A stretch of 64,000 nt of DNA, taken from assembly GCA_913051545.1 (NCBI GenBank), contig CAJXCD010000001.1, positions 124,001 to 188,000 of the forward strand, written 5' to 3'. Position numbers and translations under genes: made by a program. Below the pieces are notes generated by a model. The model was not told where the DNA came from. It saw only the letters and a list, made by a program, of their open reading frames with translations, and did not search any database. This DNA is from an uncultured Chloroflexota bacterium. Its GTDB lineage: Bacteria; Chloroflexota; Dehalococcoidia; Lucifugimonadales; CAJXCD01. Shown here piece after piece: positions 54,952 through 63,558 of the stretch (position 1 is its first letter; each line of letters starts with the position of its first letter).

Positions 54952-55339
54952 TCTGATAGGTCATTGCCCTAAGGGCTAGCGGGGCCGCAAACCATTCTAC
55001 GATATCAAATTCGTAGTCATGCAAAGAAGTGTCGCCACCTACCGCTTCCATCAAATAGTAATTCACCTGCTTATGGCAAAGCGAATCATTTTCTGGTGAA
55101 GTGAACCAATACTCAATGATATCTATAAAGGACCCCAAATTAATTTCTAGCCCTGTTTCTTCTTTTGCCTCTCTAGAAGCTGTCTCTTCAATAGTCTCGT
55201 TGAGCTCAGGTGTCCCTTTGGGTAATGCCCATAATTTAGGTGAACGCCTGCCGCACAAGACAATCTCAATATCGTCTCCGCAAAAACGATATATAACACC
55301 TCCGGCTGAGAGGCGTTCTTCTACTGCTTGACTTGACAT
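54893..55339 (-). CDS. NUDIX hydrolase
   Basis: A 148-residue NUDIX protein with a complete box: GTPELNETIEETASREAKEE followed by TGL (G-X5-E-X7-REUXEEXGU). It opens SAGGVIYRFCGDDIEIVLCG and has KLWALPKG before the box, a form common in diadenosine-tetraphosphate or mRNA-cap-type pyrophosphohydrolases. The substrate is not certain. The gene is divergent from the pyr operon, with about 200 nt between them, and is co-transcribed with the GNAT gene. Confidence 0.88.
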   Translation of the reverse strand: MSSQAVEERLSAGGVIYRFCGDDIEIVLCGRRSPKLWALPKGTPELNETIEETASREAKEETGLEINLGSFIDIIEYWFTSPENDSLCHKQVNYYLMEAVGGDTSLHDYEFDIVEWFAAPLALRAMTYQNEVRVVEKSIAMVKARARK

Positions 55340-55424
55340 TAACTAGACGTCTGACCTCACTCAAATTTTATTTCGGACAAAATAGGATAGTCAAGGCATT
55401 TTGGGGATTAATTTACTTTCGACC

Positions 55425-55453
55425 TTGCTCATTTTTCGGTGCCATTGTATACT
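55425..55453 (+). promoter_or_regulatory. Sigma-70 promoter of the pyr operon
   Basis: TTGCTC (55425-55430), 17-nt spacer, TATACT (55448-55453). Transcription would start near 55460, just before the PyrR leader. It is the best promoter match in this part of the window. Confidence 0.75.
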
Positions 55454-55455
55454 AA

Positions 55456-55608
55456 TCGAGGATGGATGGCGCATCCCTTTAAATCAGTCCGGTGAGGCTG
55501 GCAAGGCGCGGAAATTTGTAAGTTTGTAGTTAGATCAAAGCCTTACCTAACTATGAATCAGGATCGATTGTTTGGCCTCTTGCCTCTCACTAGCAGGAGG
55601 TTTTTTTT
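55456..55608 (+). promoter_or_regulatory. PyrR-dependent attenuator leader of the pyr operon
   Basis: The leader holds a PyrR-binding hairpin at about 55475-55506: lower stem CCTT/AAGG, upper stem CAG/CTG, and the conserved loop TCCGGTGAGG, close to the known AGUCCnGnGAGGCU element. Bases 55492-55507 can pair with 55575-55590 (about 11 base pairs) to form an antiterminator. PyrR with UMP binding the hairpin would block that pairing and let the terminator at 55576-55608 form. Uridine nucleotides would thus reduce expression of the five downstream genes. Confidence 0.8.
55576..55608 (+). terminator. Attenuator terminator of the pyr leader
   Basis: CCTCTTGC, 9-nt loop, GCAGGAGG (8 pairs including one G-U), followed by eight T at 55601-55608. 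It is an intrinsic terminator ahead of the real pyrR start and the output element of PyrR attenuation. Confidence 0.85.
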
Positions 55609-55645
55609 GCCCGCGTCAATCTCGCTGAATAAATTTGGGCACGCA

Positions 55646-56212
55646 TTGTCCAACCCTAATGAAAAGCGCGTTTTAGATGACAGTCAGGTTCATCGTGCCA
55701 TTTCTCGTATCTCCCACGAAATTCTAGAGAAAAACAGCGGGACGACAAATATTGTGCTTGTAGGGATTCACACGCGCGGAGCAATGCTGGCTCGTCGCCT
55801 TTACGAGGCAGTTCAAAGCATAGATGAAGATCGAGAAGTATCTCTTGGCACACTCGATGTCGGATTATACAGGGACGATTTTTCGCGTGGGGCAAGACCA
55901 CATGTTAGACCGACCATCATCCCTGTCCCCCTGGACAGTCGACTTACAGTTCTCGTTGACGACGTGCTTTATACAGGAAGAACAGTCCGGGCTGCCATGA
56001 ATGCCCTTATAGATTTCGGACGCCCTCAGCAAATTCAACTAGGGGTTCTTGTGGACCGTGGACACCGTGAACTGCCTATAAAAGCTGATTATGTAGGAAA
56101 AAACATACCCACGTCGAGAGACGAAGATGTGCGCGTAAGGATCAAAGAAGAAGATGGGCTAGATGAGGTTGTTGTTGTCAATCATGGAGAACAGGATGAA
56201 GAAACCAAATAG
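55646..56212 (+). CDS. pyrR: Bifunctional pyr operon regulator / uracil phosphoribosyltransferase
   Basis: PyrR binds pyr mRNA and has some uracil phosphoribosyltransferase activity. Blocks VLDDSQVHRAISRISHEI, IVLVGIHTRGAMLA, the PRPP loop VLVDDVLYTGRTVRAA and LVDRGHRELPIKADYVGKN fit the family. I start at TTG 55646, giving 188 residues, the usual PyrR length. The ATG at 55553 would add 31 residues, but that stretch overlaps the terminator hairpin and T-tract, so it is leader, not protein. The end overlaps pyrB by 17 nt. Confidence 0.88.
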   Translation: MSNPNEKRVLDDSQVHRAISRISHEILEKNSGTTNIVLVGIHTRGAMLARRLYEAVQSIDEDREVSLGTLDVGLYRDDFSRGARPHVRPTIIPVPLDSRLTVLVDDVLYTGRTVRAAMNALIDFGRPQQIQLGVLVDRGHRELPIKADYVGKNIPTSRDEDVRVRIKEEDGLDEVVVVNHGEQDEETK

Positions 56213-57200
56213 CCCACAAGAACAGGCAGCACCAAAAAGATGCCACGTCTTGGACTTAGACGACTTCTCGGAAGGAGAAATACAAAGCGTCTTGTCTGAC
56301 GCTTCTGCCATGTCCGAAATTCTTGACCGTGACATCAAAAAGGCGCCCACTCTACGCGGCAAAAGTATTGCCACTATGTTTATGGAACCCAGTACGAGAA
56401 CTCGGTCCTCTTTCGAGCAAGCAGCCAAGATGCTCAGTGCAGACGTGATTAGTATTGGTGTATCAGGCAGTAGCTCTGAGAAGGGAGAATCCACTTATAA
56501 CACAGCCCTTACCCTTCAGGCCATGGGCATAGACTTGATAGTCGTAAGACACCCATTGTCTGGAACGCCAAACTTTCTGGCTAAATATTTGAATGCTTCC
56601 ATAATAAATGCCGGGGATGGAAGCCATGCCCACCCTACACAAGCCCTTCTCGACTTGTACACCATCAACAGTAAATTTGGGAGGATACGTGATTTACGCG
56701 TGGTTATAGTAGGTGACATTCTCTATAGCAGGGTCGCGAGGTCAAACCTGTGGGGACTCACAAAAATGGGTGCCCAGGTTGTGCTATGTGGCCCTCGAAC
56801 TCTCATCCCTGATGACTTTGTAGCTAACCAACATTGTCTCGACAATCACCCTTTTAAAACGGTAACCGTTGAACACTCCATTGATCGCGCCATTGAAGGC
56901 GCCGACGTTGTAATGGCATTGCGTCTTCAACTGGAGCGTCAAAGTGCAGGCCATCTCCCTTCACTCAAGGAATATTCTCAAATGTATTGTGTAACCTCAG
57001 AAAGGCTACTCGTTGCGAATCCTGACGCTTTGGTAATGCACCCCGGCCCATTAAATGAGGGTGTTGAAATTGACCCGGAGGTTGCACATGGAACTAAGTC
57101 TGTAATAGAAGACCAGGTAACCAATGGACTTGCTATTCGGATGGCCCTCCTATATCGACTAATTGCCCCGACAGAATCTGGAGTAAGTGTAAGCTTTTGA
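56196..57200 (+). CDS. pyrB: Aspartate carbamoyltransferase catalytic chain
   Basis: PyrB joins carbamoyl phosphate and aspartate in pyrimidine synthesis. Motifs: MEPSTRTRSSFEQAA (carbamoyl phosphate site), HPTQALLDLYTI, and MHPGPLNEGVEIDPEV. I choose ATG 56196 because GGAG lies 9 nt upstream; ATGs at 56163 and 56184 are in frame but without such a site. About 334 residues, slightly longer than the usual 305-310 owing to the N-terminus. No pyrI is present, so it should be an unregulated trimer or form a complex with the dihydroorotase. Confidence 0.94.
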   Translation: MKKPNSPQEQAAPKRCHVLDLDDFSEGEIQSVLSDASAMSEILDRDIKKAPTLRGKSIATMFMEPSTRTRSSFEQAAKMLSADVISIGVSGSSSEKGESTYNTALTLQAMGIDLIVVRHPLSGTPNFLAKYLNASIINAGDGSHAHPTQALLDLYTINSKFGRIRDLRVVIVGDILYSRVARSNLWGLTKMGAQVVLCGPRTLIPDDFVANQHCLDNHPFKTVTVEHSIDRAIEGADVVMALRLQLERQSAGHLPSLKEYSQMYCVTSERLLVANPDALVMHPGPLNEGVEIDPEVAHGTKSVIEDQVTNGLAIRMALLYRLIAPTESGVSVSF

Positions 57201-57318
57201 TGAACCACCGAACCAACAATGACCCCTTCCTTTTCTCTGGCTATGAGATTAGTTGTCGGCAATATCAGAATTCACGCTCTCCCCTACCGGAATCCATGAT
57301 TGGGAACATTGATATCCC

Positions 57319-58647
57319 ATGAAGCCAATCCTGATTAAACAAGGTAGGTTAATCGATCCTGAGCAAGGACGAGACGAAATATCTGATGTACTCCTAATGA
57401 ATGGTCTCGTAGAGGCCGTCGGTGCCAACCTAACCGAACCTGACGGTGCAACAATTGTAGATGCACAAGACTTGGTCGTTTCACCAGGATTCATAGATTT
57501 ACATTGCCATCTTAGAGATCCTGGACACAGGGGGAAGGAAACGATTGCAACAGGCACGGCCGCCGCCGCGCGTGGCGGATTTACAACTCTGTGTGCCATG
57601 CCAAATACAGATCCGCCTTCGGACAACCGACCTGTCATTGAATATGTACTAGCTGCAGCTCGAGAGTCCGGCCTAGCGCGAGTCCTGCCCATCGGGTGTG
57701 TTACAAAAGGCAGCGAAGGGCTAGAATTGGCAGAAATGGGAAATCTGGCCGAGGCAGGTGTTGTAGCCTTTAGTGACGACGGCTCTCCTGTATCTAGCCC
57801 TCACATCATGCAACAGGCCCTTCTCTATGGCTCCCAATTAGGATTGCCAATAATTAATCACTGTGAAGACACTTCCTTGTCTGCAAATGGCTCGATGAAC
57901 GCAGGATGGATTGCTACTCGATTGGGCTTAAACGGAATACCGAATTCTGCAGAAGAAGTGATGGTTACCAGAGACATTCACCTAGCCGAACTAACAGGCG
58001 GCCATGTGCATATCGCTCATGCCAGCACCGCGGGAACCACTGAATTAGTCAGAAAAGCCAAGGCCAAAGGCGTACACGTCACATGCGAGGTCACGCCACA
58101 CCACTTGACCCTAACTGACAAGGCCGTGCTAGGCACAGACCCCGATGTAAGTGCTTTTGGCCCCTTGTCATCCGGGGCTTACGACACTTTGGCTAAAGTT
58201 TCGCCTCCGCTTCGGTCCAACACCGACCGCATGTCTATGATTGCCGCGCTGAATGACGGTACCGTTGACTTCGTATCCACCGACCATGCGCCTCATGGCA
58301 TTACAGACAAAATGTGTAGTTTTGGCGACGCCGCGAACGGAATCAGTGTACTAGAAACTGCTCTGGGATCTTTAATGTCTCTTGTCCACACCAAAGCATT
58401 GTCTCTGCCTGTAATGATTGAAAAGCTCACGGCGTCGCCAGCAAAATTTCTTGGTTTGAACATTGGCACATTAAAACCTGGCTTCTCGGCTGATATTACG
58501 ATCATCGACCCTGACTTGGACTGGGTTGTGGATCCCTCCAAGTTCACATCTAAAGGCAAAAACACACCTTTTTCGGGAAAGTCCTTAAAGGGCTCCGTCA
58601 TAACCACGATTTACCAAGGGGAAATAGTCTATGGGGCTTCTACTTAA
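57319..58647 (+). CDS. pyrC: Dihydroorotase (type I)
   Basis: PyrC cyclises carbamoyl-aspartate to dihydroorotate. The 442 residues have a zinc HxH at DLHCHLRDPG, the following GGFTTLCAMPNTDP, IINHCEDTSL, HIAHAST, and the Asp in STDHAPH. It is the long bacterial type I form. A 118-nt gap separates it from pyrB; carA follows without any gap (TAA directly followed by ATG). All belong to the PyrR-controlled operon. Confidence 0.94.
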   Translation: MKPILIKQGRLIDPEQGRDEISDVLLMNGLVEAVGANLTEPDGATIVDAQDLVVSPGFIDLHCHLRDPGHRGKETIATGTAAAARGGFTTLCAMPNTDPPSDNRPVIEYVLAAARESGLARVLPIGCVTKGSEGLELAEMGNLAEAGVVAFSDDGSPVSSPHIMQQALLYGSQLGLPIINHCEDTSLSANGSMNAGWIATRLGLNGIPNSAEEVMVTRDIHLAELTGGHVHIAHASTAGTTELVRKAKAKGVHVTCEVTPHHLTLTDKAVLGTDPDVSAFGPLSSGAYDTLAKVSPPLRSNTDRMSMIAALNDGTVDFVSTDHAPHGITDKMCSFGDAANGISVLETALGSLMSLVHTKALSLPVMIEKLTASPAKFLGLNIGTLKPGFSADITIIDPDLDWVVDPSKFTSKGKNTPFSGKSLKGSVITTIYQGEIVYGAST

Positions 58648-59757
58648 ATGTCCGTAAAAGACGCTTATCTTATTCTACAGGACGGCTCTACCTTTAAAGG
58701 AGTGTCCTTTGGGGCAGAGTGCCATGCCATTGGAGAAGTCGTGTTTAGTACTTCCATGACAGGCTACCAAGAGATGCTTACAGATCCTTCTTTTGCTGGC
58801 CAAATTGTAGTGCCAACATACCCACTTATCGGCAACTACGGCATCAACGATCGAGATAACGAGTCCAGCAAAGTTCAAGTTGCTGGATTTGTTGTGCGTG
58901 ATTTGTGCGAACAACCCAGCCACTCCCTAAGCACATCGAACTTACATAATTTTTTACTAGACCATGGCGTTCCGGGGATCAGCGGGGTGGACACGAGGGC
59001 CGTGACTCGTCGTCTCCGTAGACACGGCGTTATGATGGGATCTATCGCTGTTGGCCAAGATATAAAAACCGCCAGAGACGCTCTTCTTAATACCCCTAGC
59101 TATGGAGACATAGATCTAGTACCTAGCGTCAGCACAGATCGTTTTTCTATCTGGACAAAAGGTAACGGCAATAATCATTCTCGCGATCAGAATTACAAAG
59201 TTGTTGTTTATGACTATGGTGTCAAGAATAATATTTTGCGAATGTTACAAATCAAGGGGTGCGACACAATATCAGTTCCGGCGAATACGCCCTCTCAGGA
59301 CGTATTAAGTCTTAACCCAGATGGGCTAGTCCTGTCCCCTGGGCCAGGTGATCCTGAACTACTAGACTATGCTGTAGAATCGGTCTCCAGTCTTTTAGGA
59401 CACTTCCCTGTACTGGGGATATGCCTGGGCAACCAAATTATGGCTCGTGCATTTGGCGGTAAAAATTACAAGTTAAAGTTTGGACACAGAGGAGGGAATC
59501 ATCCGGTTCGAGATGTTGCGACTGGACGAGTCCACATCACTGCTCAAAACCACGGATACTCTGTGGATGCAGACAGTTTGCCTGCTGATGTAGAAGTAAG
59601 TCACCTTAGCCTAAACGACGGGACTGTTGAAGGACTGCGACATAAATCCATTCCCGCCATGAGCATACAATACCACTCTGAAGCATCTCCTGGACCACTA
59701 GATAATGCGTATATTTTTGACATATTCTTTAAGATGCTGGAGGACTGGACATCATGA
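58648..59757 (+). CDS. carA: Carbamoyl-phosphate synthase small chain (glutamine amidotransferase)
   Basis: CarA releases ammonia from glutamine for CarB. It is 369 residues long with the N-terminal domain (LILQDGSTFKGVSFGAECH) and a C-terminal class I amidotransferase: nucleophile Cys in LGICLGNQIMA, HRGGNHPV, and the His-Glu pair in SIQYHSEASPGP. The ATG starts right after the pyrC stop (TAAATG), so translation is coupled. The active-site residues are all present. carB follows after 64 nt. Confidence 0.95.
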   Translation: MSVKDAYLILQDGSTFKGVSFGAECHAIGEVVFSTSMTGYQEMLTDPSFAGQIVVPTYPLIGNYGINDRDNESSKVQVAGFVVRDLCEQPSHSLSTSNLHNFLLDHGVPGISGVDTRAVTRRLRRHGVMMGSIAVGQDIKTARDALLNTPSYGDIDLVPSVSTDRFSIWTKGNGNNHSRDQNYKVVVYDYGVKNNILRMLQIKGCDTISVPANTPSQDVLSLNPDGLVLSPGPGDPELLDYAVESVSSLLGHFPVLGICLGNQIMARAFGGKNYKLKFGHRGGNHPVRDVATGRVHITAQNHGYSVDADSLPADVEVSHLSLNDGTVEGLRHKSIPAMSIQYHSEASPGPLDNAYIFDIFFKMLEDWTS

Positions 59758-59821
59758 TCAGCCTTGCGGTCCGATATTTTATGCCGTCTAATATTTTAAA
59801 CTGGCTCTGTGAGATATTCAG

Positions 59822-62800
59822 GTGAATACTCAATCAAATATTCACATAGAAAAAGTTCTGGTCATCGGCTCAGGTCCAATTATTATTGGTCAAGCCGCTG
59901 AATTCGACTACGCTGGCACCCAAGCGTGTAAGGCCCTTCGGGAAGAAGGGATTACCACCGTTTTGGTCAATTCCAATCCTGCGACGATTATGACAGATGA
60001 GGGTATCGCTGACAAAGTGTACATTGAACCTTTAACAGTTGATGTCATATCAAAAATAATAGATGCAGAGCGACCTGATGGCATACTTCCCACTCTAGGA
60101 GGACAGACTGGCCTTAACCTTGCTGTGGATCTTGCAGAGTCTGGGGTGCTGGACAAATTCTCAGTGAAATTACTGGGCACTCCCCTAGAGGCCATCAAGA
60201 GTGCAGAGGACCGTGAACTTTTTAGAAAATTACTTGTAGGCATATCGGAGCCTGTGCTTCCCAGCACTACGGTTTCTTCAGTAAGTGAAGCTAAGGAAGC
60301 ACTAAGCCGATTAGGGCTCCCTTTAGTGGTTCGCCCCGCGTATACCCTAGGGGGCACAGGAGGAGGAATAGCCAATACCGTGGAAGAGTTTATTGCGATA
60401 ACCTCTTCCGGACTAGCAGCTAGCCCAATTACTCAGGTTCTTGTAGAAAAATCCCTGGTTGGGTGGAAAGAAGTCGAATATGAAGTTATGAGAGACGGTG
60501 CAGATAACTGCATAACCGTCTGTAATATGGAGAATATGGACCCTATGGGAGTTCACACAGGGGACAGTATAGTAGTGGCCCCTAGCCAAACGCTTTCAGA
60601 CAAAGAGTACCAAATGCTGCGGTCTTCGAGCCTGAAAATTATTCGGGCTCTGGGCATCGAAGGCGGCTGTAACGTACAGTACGCTCTCGCACCAGGAGAA
60701 GTGGTGGCGAATGTACTTGCAGATAACGAAAATCTTGACGGTAGCTATTACGTCATTGAGGTGAACCCTCGAGTAAGTCGCAGCTCTGCTCTAGCAAGTA
60801 AGGCCACAGGATACCCAATAGCAAGAGTAGCAGCAAAAATTGCAGCAGGCAAAAGGCTTGACCAAATTCAAAATGCTGTTACTAAAAAAACGTTAGCCGC
60901 GTTTGAGCCTTCTCTCGACTATTGCGTGGTCAAAATCCCAAGGTGGCCTTTCGATAAATTTCCTATAGCAGATAGGCGTATTGGTACCCAGATGAAGGCC
61001 ACAGGTGAAGTGATGGCCATCGACCGTTCCTTCACGGCTGCTTTCTTGAAAGCTATTCGTTCCCTCGAAATTAGTGGCCGGGATCATTTATGGGAGGACC
61101 CGAACTGGAAAATTGAAGCTGGAGCAATTGGCTCATCTCGGTTCGAAAACGTTGCCTTGCACCCAAACGACGAGAGGTTGTGGGCCATCCTGTATACCCT
61201 TAGAAAAGGCATAGGGCCAGAGAACCTTTCACAAATCACAGGCATAGACCCTTGGTTTACCCGGGCTTTAGCCTCAATAGTCTCTATGGAAGCTCGTTTA
61301 ATTTCAGATACTCTAACGGAGGATTTATTAAGAAGAGCCAAGCGCTTAGGCCTGTCTGATTCAGCTATTGGGGTATTGGCTGACAGACCATACGAATCTA
61401 TACGAAAATTGCGAGAGCGCTGGGATATTCGTCCAGTGTATAAAATGGTTGACACCTGTGCCGCTGAATTTGAAGCACAGACGCCTTATTTCTATAGCAC
61501 ATATGAACAAGAAAACGAAGCACTTCCTCTCGGAGGGAAAGCAGCACTTGTTGTTGGAAGTGGGCCTATCCGAATCGGACAAGGCATCGAATTCGACTAC
61601 TGCTCTGTCCACGCTGCATGGGCCTTACAGAGCCTTGGGTTCAAAAGTATTATTGTCAACTCTAACCCCGAAACTGTTTCCACAGATTTTGATACCAGTG
61701 ACAGGCTCTATTTTGAACCCCTTGATGACGAGAGCGTGCGAGATATTATCGAGAACGAGCGCGGGGTTGATGGTGAAGTCAACCTGGAAGCTATTCCTTC
61801 TGTAGTCCAGTTTGGAGGTCAAACCGCTATAAACCTTTCTCAGTCGCTCGACTCAGCCGGCCTACCGATTCTAGGCTCCTCTGCCAAAGCTATAGATACC
61901 GCATCAGACCGGCATCTTTTCGAAGAATTCCTTTCGGGAATCGGGATCCCCAATCCTCCTGGAGCAGCCGTAACTAGCGTTAAGAACGCCATAACAGTCG
62001 CCAACGAAGTTGGCTACCCAGTCTTGGTTAGGCCTAGCTATGTTCTTGGCGGAAGAGGAATGGAGGTTGTCCAAAACGAACCTGAGCTAGTACGCTACGT
62101 TACATCAGCGTTGGAAATGTGGGAACGCCGCCCTGTGCTTATTGATAAATATTTTGAAGGCCGCGAGGTGGAAGTTGATGCGGTGTGCGACGGAGAAAGC
62201 GTGTTAATCCCCGGCATTATGGAACATGTTGAACGGGCAGGTGTACACAGCGGAGACTCCATGGCAATATACCCTGGCATTACCCTCACTGCGGAAGAGG
62301 TTGACACCGTTGTCGACTACACAACAAGGGTCGGTTTAGCCCTAGGGGTAAAAGGATTAATGAACATCCAGTATGTCCTGTTAGGGGGACCTACCTACCG
62401 CAATCCGGGACAACCACATCGCCTAGCAGGCGACACAGAAGTTTATATTATAGAAGTTAACCCACGCTCAAGCCGGACAATTCCTTTCATTTCTAAAATG
62501 GCGGGCGTCCCAATGGTACGGCTAGGCGTATCAGCAATGATTGGGAAAACCCTCAAAGAACAGGGATATGCCGGTGGCTTGTGGCCTAAACAATCTGCCA
62601 TCGGAGTTAAGGCGCCTGTTTTCTCTATGTCTAAATTAGCCGGCGCCGACACATATCTTGGGCCGGAAATGAAGTCCACCGGGGAGGTCATGGGCATTGA
62701 CAGTAAATTCCAGCCCGCGGTAGCCAAAGCGCTCCAGGCAGCTGGACTACTAATTCAACACGGTGGAACTGTTCTGCTAAGCATCTCAGATCGAAACAAA

Positions 62801-63163
62801 AAAGACGCCGAACCCCTGATTCAAGCCCTCTTTGCCAATGAGTGCAAATTTTATGCAACGCGGGGAACAGCCGCGATGATAGAGGCCCTTGGCATTCCTG
62901 TTGCCGCTGTGCCCAAGCGTCTAAACGAAGGGCACCCAAATGTCGTTGACCTAATCCTAAACGGTTCTGTTGATGCCGTTGTCAATACTGTTACAGGGGA
63001 CCGCGAGGCCCTTCAGGACGGATTCGAAATCCGACGGAATGCAGTTGAGCACGGCGTTCCTTGTTTCACCTCCATCGATACTGCTCGGATTGCCGCAGAA
63101 ACCCTGCTTGATTCAGACAAGCCTTACTCTATAAAGCCTTTCCCCGAACATCGAAAAGGGTAA
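59822..63163 (+). CDS. carB: Carbamoyl-phosphate synthase large chain
   Basis: CarB makes carbamoyl phosphate from ammonia, bicarbonate and two ATP. The 1113 residues show the duplicated ATP-grasp structure: [20 protein letters not shown] at the N-terminus and [20 protein letters not shown] at the half-way point; then [20 protein letters not shown] and [20 protein letters not shown]. The C-terminal MGS-like allosteric domain ([20 protein letters not shown]) ends the protein. The start is GTG. It is the last gene of the pyr operon, and dnaA begins 395 nt later. Confidence 0.96.
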   Translation: MNTQSNIHIEKVLVIGSGPIIIGQAAEFDYAGTQACKALREEGITTVLVNSNPATIMTDEGIADKVYIEPLTVDVISKIIDAERPDGILPTLGGQTGLNLAVDLAESGVLDKFSVKLLGTPLEAIKSAEDRELFRKLLVGISEPVLPSTTVSSVSEAKEALSRLGLPLVVRPAYTLGGTGGGIANTVEEFIAITSSGLAASPITQVLVEKSLVGWKEVEYEVMRDGADNCITVCNMENMDPMGVHTGDSIVVAPSQTLSDKEYQMLRSSSLKIIRALGIEGGCNVQYALAPGEVVANVLADNENLDGSYYVIEVNPRVSRSSALASKATGYPIARVAAKIAAGKRLDQIQNAVTKKTLAAFEPSLDYCVVKIPRWPFDKFPIADRRIGTQMKATGEVMAIDRSFTAAFLKAIRSLEISGRDHLWEDPNWKIEAGAIGSSRFENVALHPNDERLWAILYTLRKGIGPENLSQITGIDPWFTRALASIVSMEARLISDTLTEDLLRRAKRLGLSDSAIGVLADRPYESIRKLRERWDIRPVYKMVDTCAAEFEAQTPYFYSTYEQENEALPLGGKAALVVGSGPIRIGQGIEFDYCSVHAAWALQSLGFKSIIVNSNPETVSTDFDTSDRLYFEPLDDESVRDIIENERGVDGEVNLEAIPSVVQFGGQTAINLSQSLDSAGLPILGSSAKAIDTASDRHLFEEFLSGIGIPNPPGAAVTSVKNAITVANEVGYPVLVRPSYVLGGRGMEVVQNEPELVRYVTSALEMWERRPVLIDKYFEGREVEVDAVCDGESVLIPGIMEHVERAGVHSGDSMAIYPGITLTAEEVDTVVDYTTRVGLALGVKGLMNIQYVLLGGPTYRNPGQPHRLAGDTEVYIIEVNPRSSRTIPFISKMAGVPMVRLGVSAMIGKTLKEQGYAGGLWPKQSAIGVKAPVFSMSKLAGADTYLGPEMKSTGEVMGIDSKFQPAVAKALQAAGLLIQHGGTVLLSISDRNKKDAEPLIQALFANECKFYATRGTAAMIEALGIPVAAVPKRLNEGHPNVVDLILNGSVDAVVNTVTGDREALQDGFEIRRNAVEHGVPCFTSIDTARIAAETLLDSDKPYSIKPFPEHRKG

Positions 63164-63255
63164 CACTCCCTGGTGGGTTTTGCTTTTTCAGCCTTGTCGC
63201 GGGGGGGGGTTTTCTAGACCGAAAAAATGTTCTAAACATCATCCTACGGGGTGTT

Positions 63256-63280
63256 GCCGTACCGCGCACGCCTGTACGGC
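63256..63280. repeat. Inverted repeat GCCGTAC / GTACGGC
   Basis: A perfect 7-bp inverted repeat with an 11-nt loop, about 95 nt after the carB stop. Confidence 0.55.
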
Positions 63281-63340
63281 CTGATCTACGACTAATATCT
63301 GCCCAAAATTTCCTGAGTTAGATCACATGCCTAGGGCCCC

Positions 63341-63380
63341 CTATAACACGGCGCTTAGCAACACGAACGGCGTGTTATAG
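63341..63380. repeat. Inverted repeat CTATAACACG / CGTGTTATAG
   Basis: Perfect 10-bp arms separated by 20 nt upstream of dnaA; the arms could extend by two more pairs after one mismatch. It could act as a hairpin or as two half-sites for a DNA-binding protein. Confidence 0.65.
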
Positions 63381-63395
63381 CCCTAAACAGGACTT

Positions 63396-63428
63396 CATGA
63401 ATTTCAAAAAAATATCCTGAAATTCATG
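63396..63428. repeat. Inverted repeat CATGAATTTCA / TGAAATTCATG
   Basis: Perfect 11-bp arms with an 11-nt AT-rich spacer, 131 nt before the dnaA ATG. It is a strong candidate for a protein-binding site or a hairpin. Confidence 0.7.
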
Positions 63429-63454
63429 TCTCTAAGGCTTGCAATGCCACACTC

Positions 63455-63466
63455 CTAACATGTTAG
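63455..63466. repeat. Palindrome CTAACATGTTAG
   Basis: A perfect 12-bp palindrome 93 nt before the dnaA ATG, close to where a promoter would lie. It resembles many operator half-site arrangements but matches no operator that I know. Confidence 0.55.
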
Positions 63467-63558
63467 TATCACTCGTGTTCGGAGGACTGGCAACATTCTC
63501 AGCACCTCTCGTTATTTGTTTAATATTTGTCTTCATTTTTGTCGGAGATTATGCGTTT

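Larger units (their letters stand above)
63164..63558. other. 395-bp inverted-repeat-rich region between carB and dnaA
   Basis: No supported gene. It holds a run of nine G (63201-63209) followed by TTTT, and four inverted repeats: 63256-63280, 63341-63380, 63396-63428 and 63455-63466. No canonical DnaA box (TTATCCACA or close variants) was seen by eye, nor a clear AT-rich unwinding element. Being directly upstream of dnaA, it is a plausible place for regulatory sites or an origin, but that is inference. Confidence 0.6.

Noticed and set aside
55553..55645. 31-residue N-terminal extension of PyrR
   Set aside because: It overlaps the attenuator terminator and its T8 tract; from TTG 55646 the length matches PyrR.
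61368..61805. 145-codon ORF inside carB
   Set aside because: Out-of-frame shadow of carB, which is unbroken and fully conserved-looking.
63460..63558. Extended DnaA N-terminus as the annotated start
   Set aside because: The added residues are hydrophobic and unlike DnaA domain I; ATG 63559 fits the family start. Kept only as a low-interest finding.
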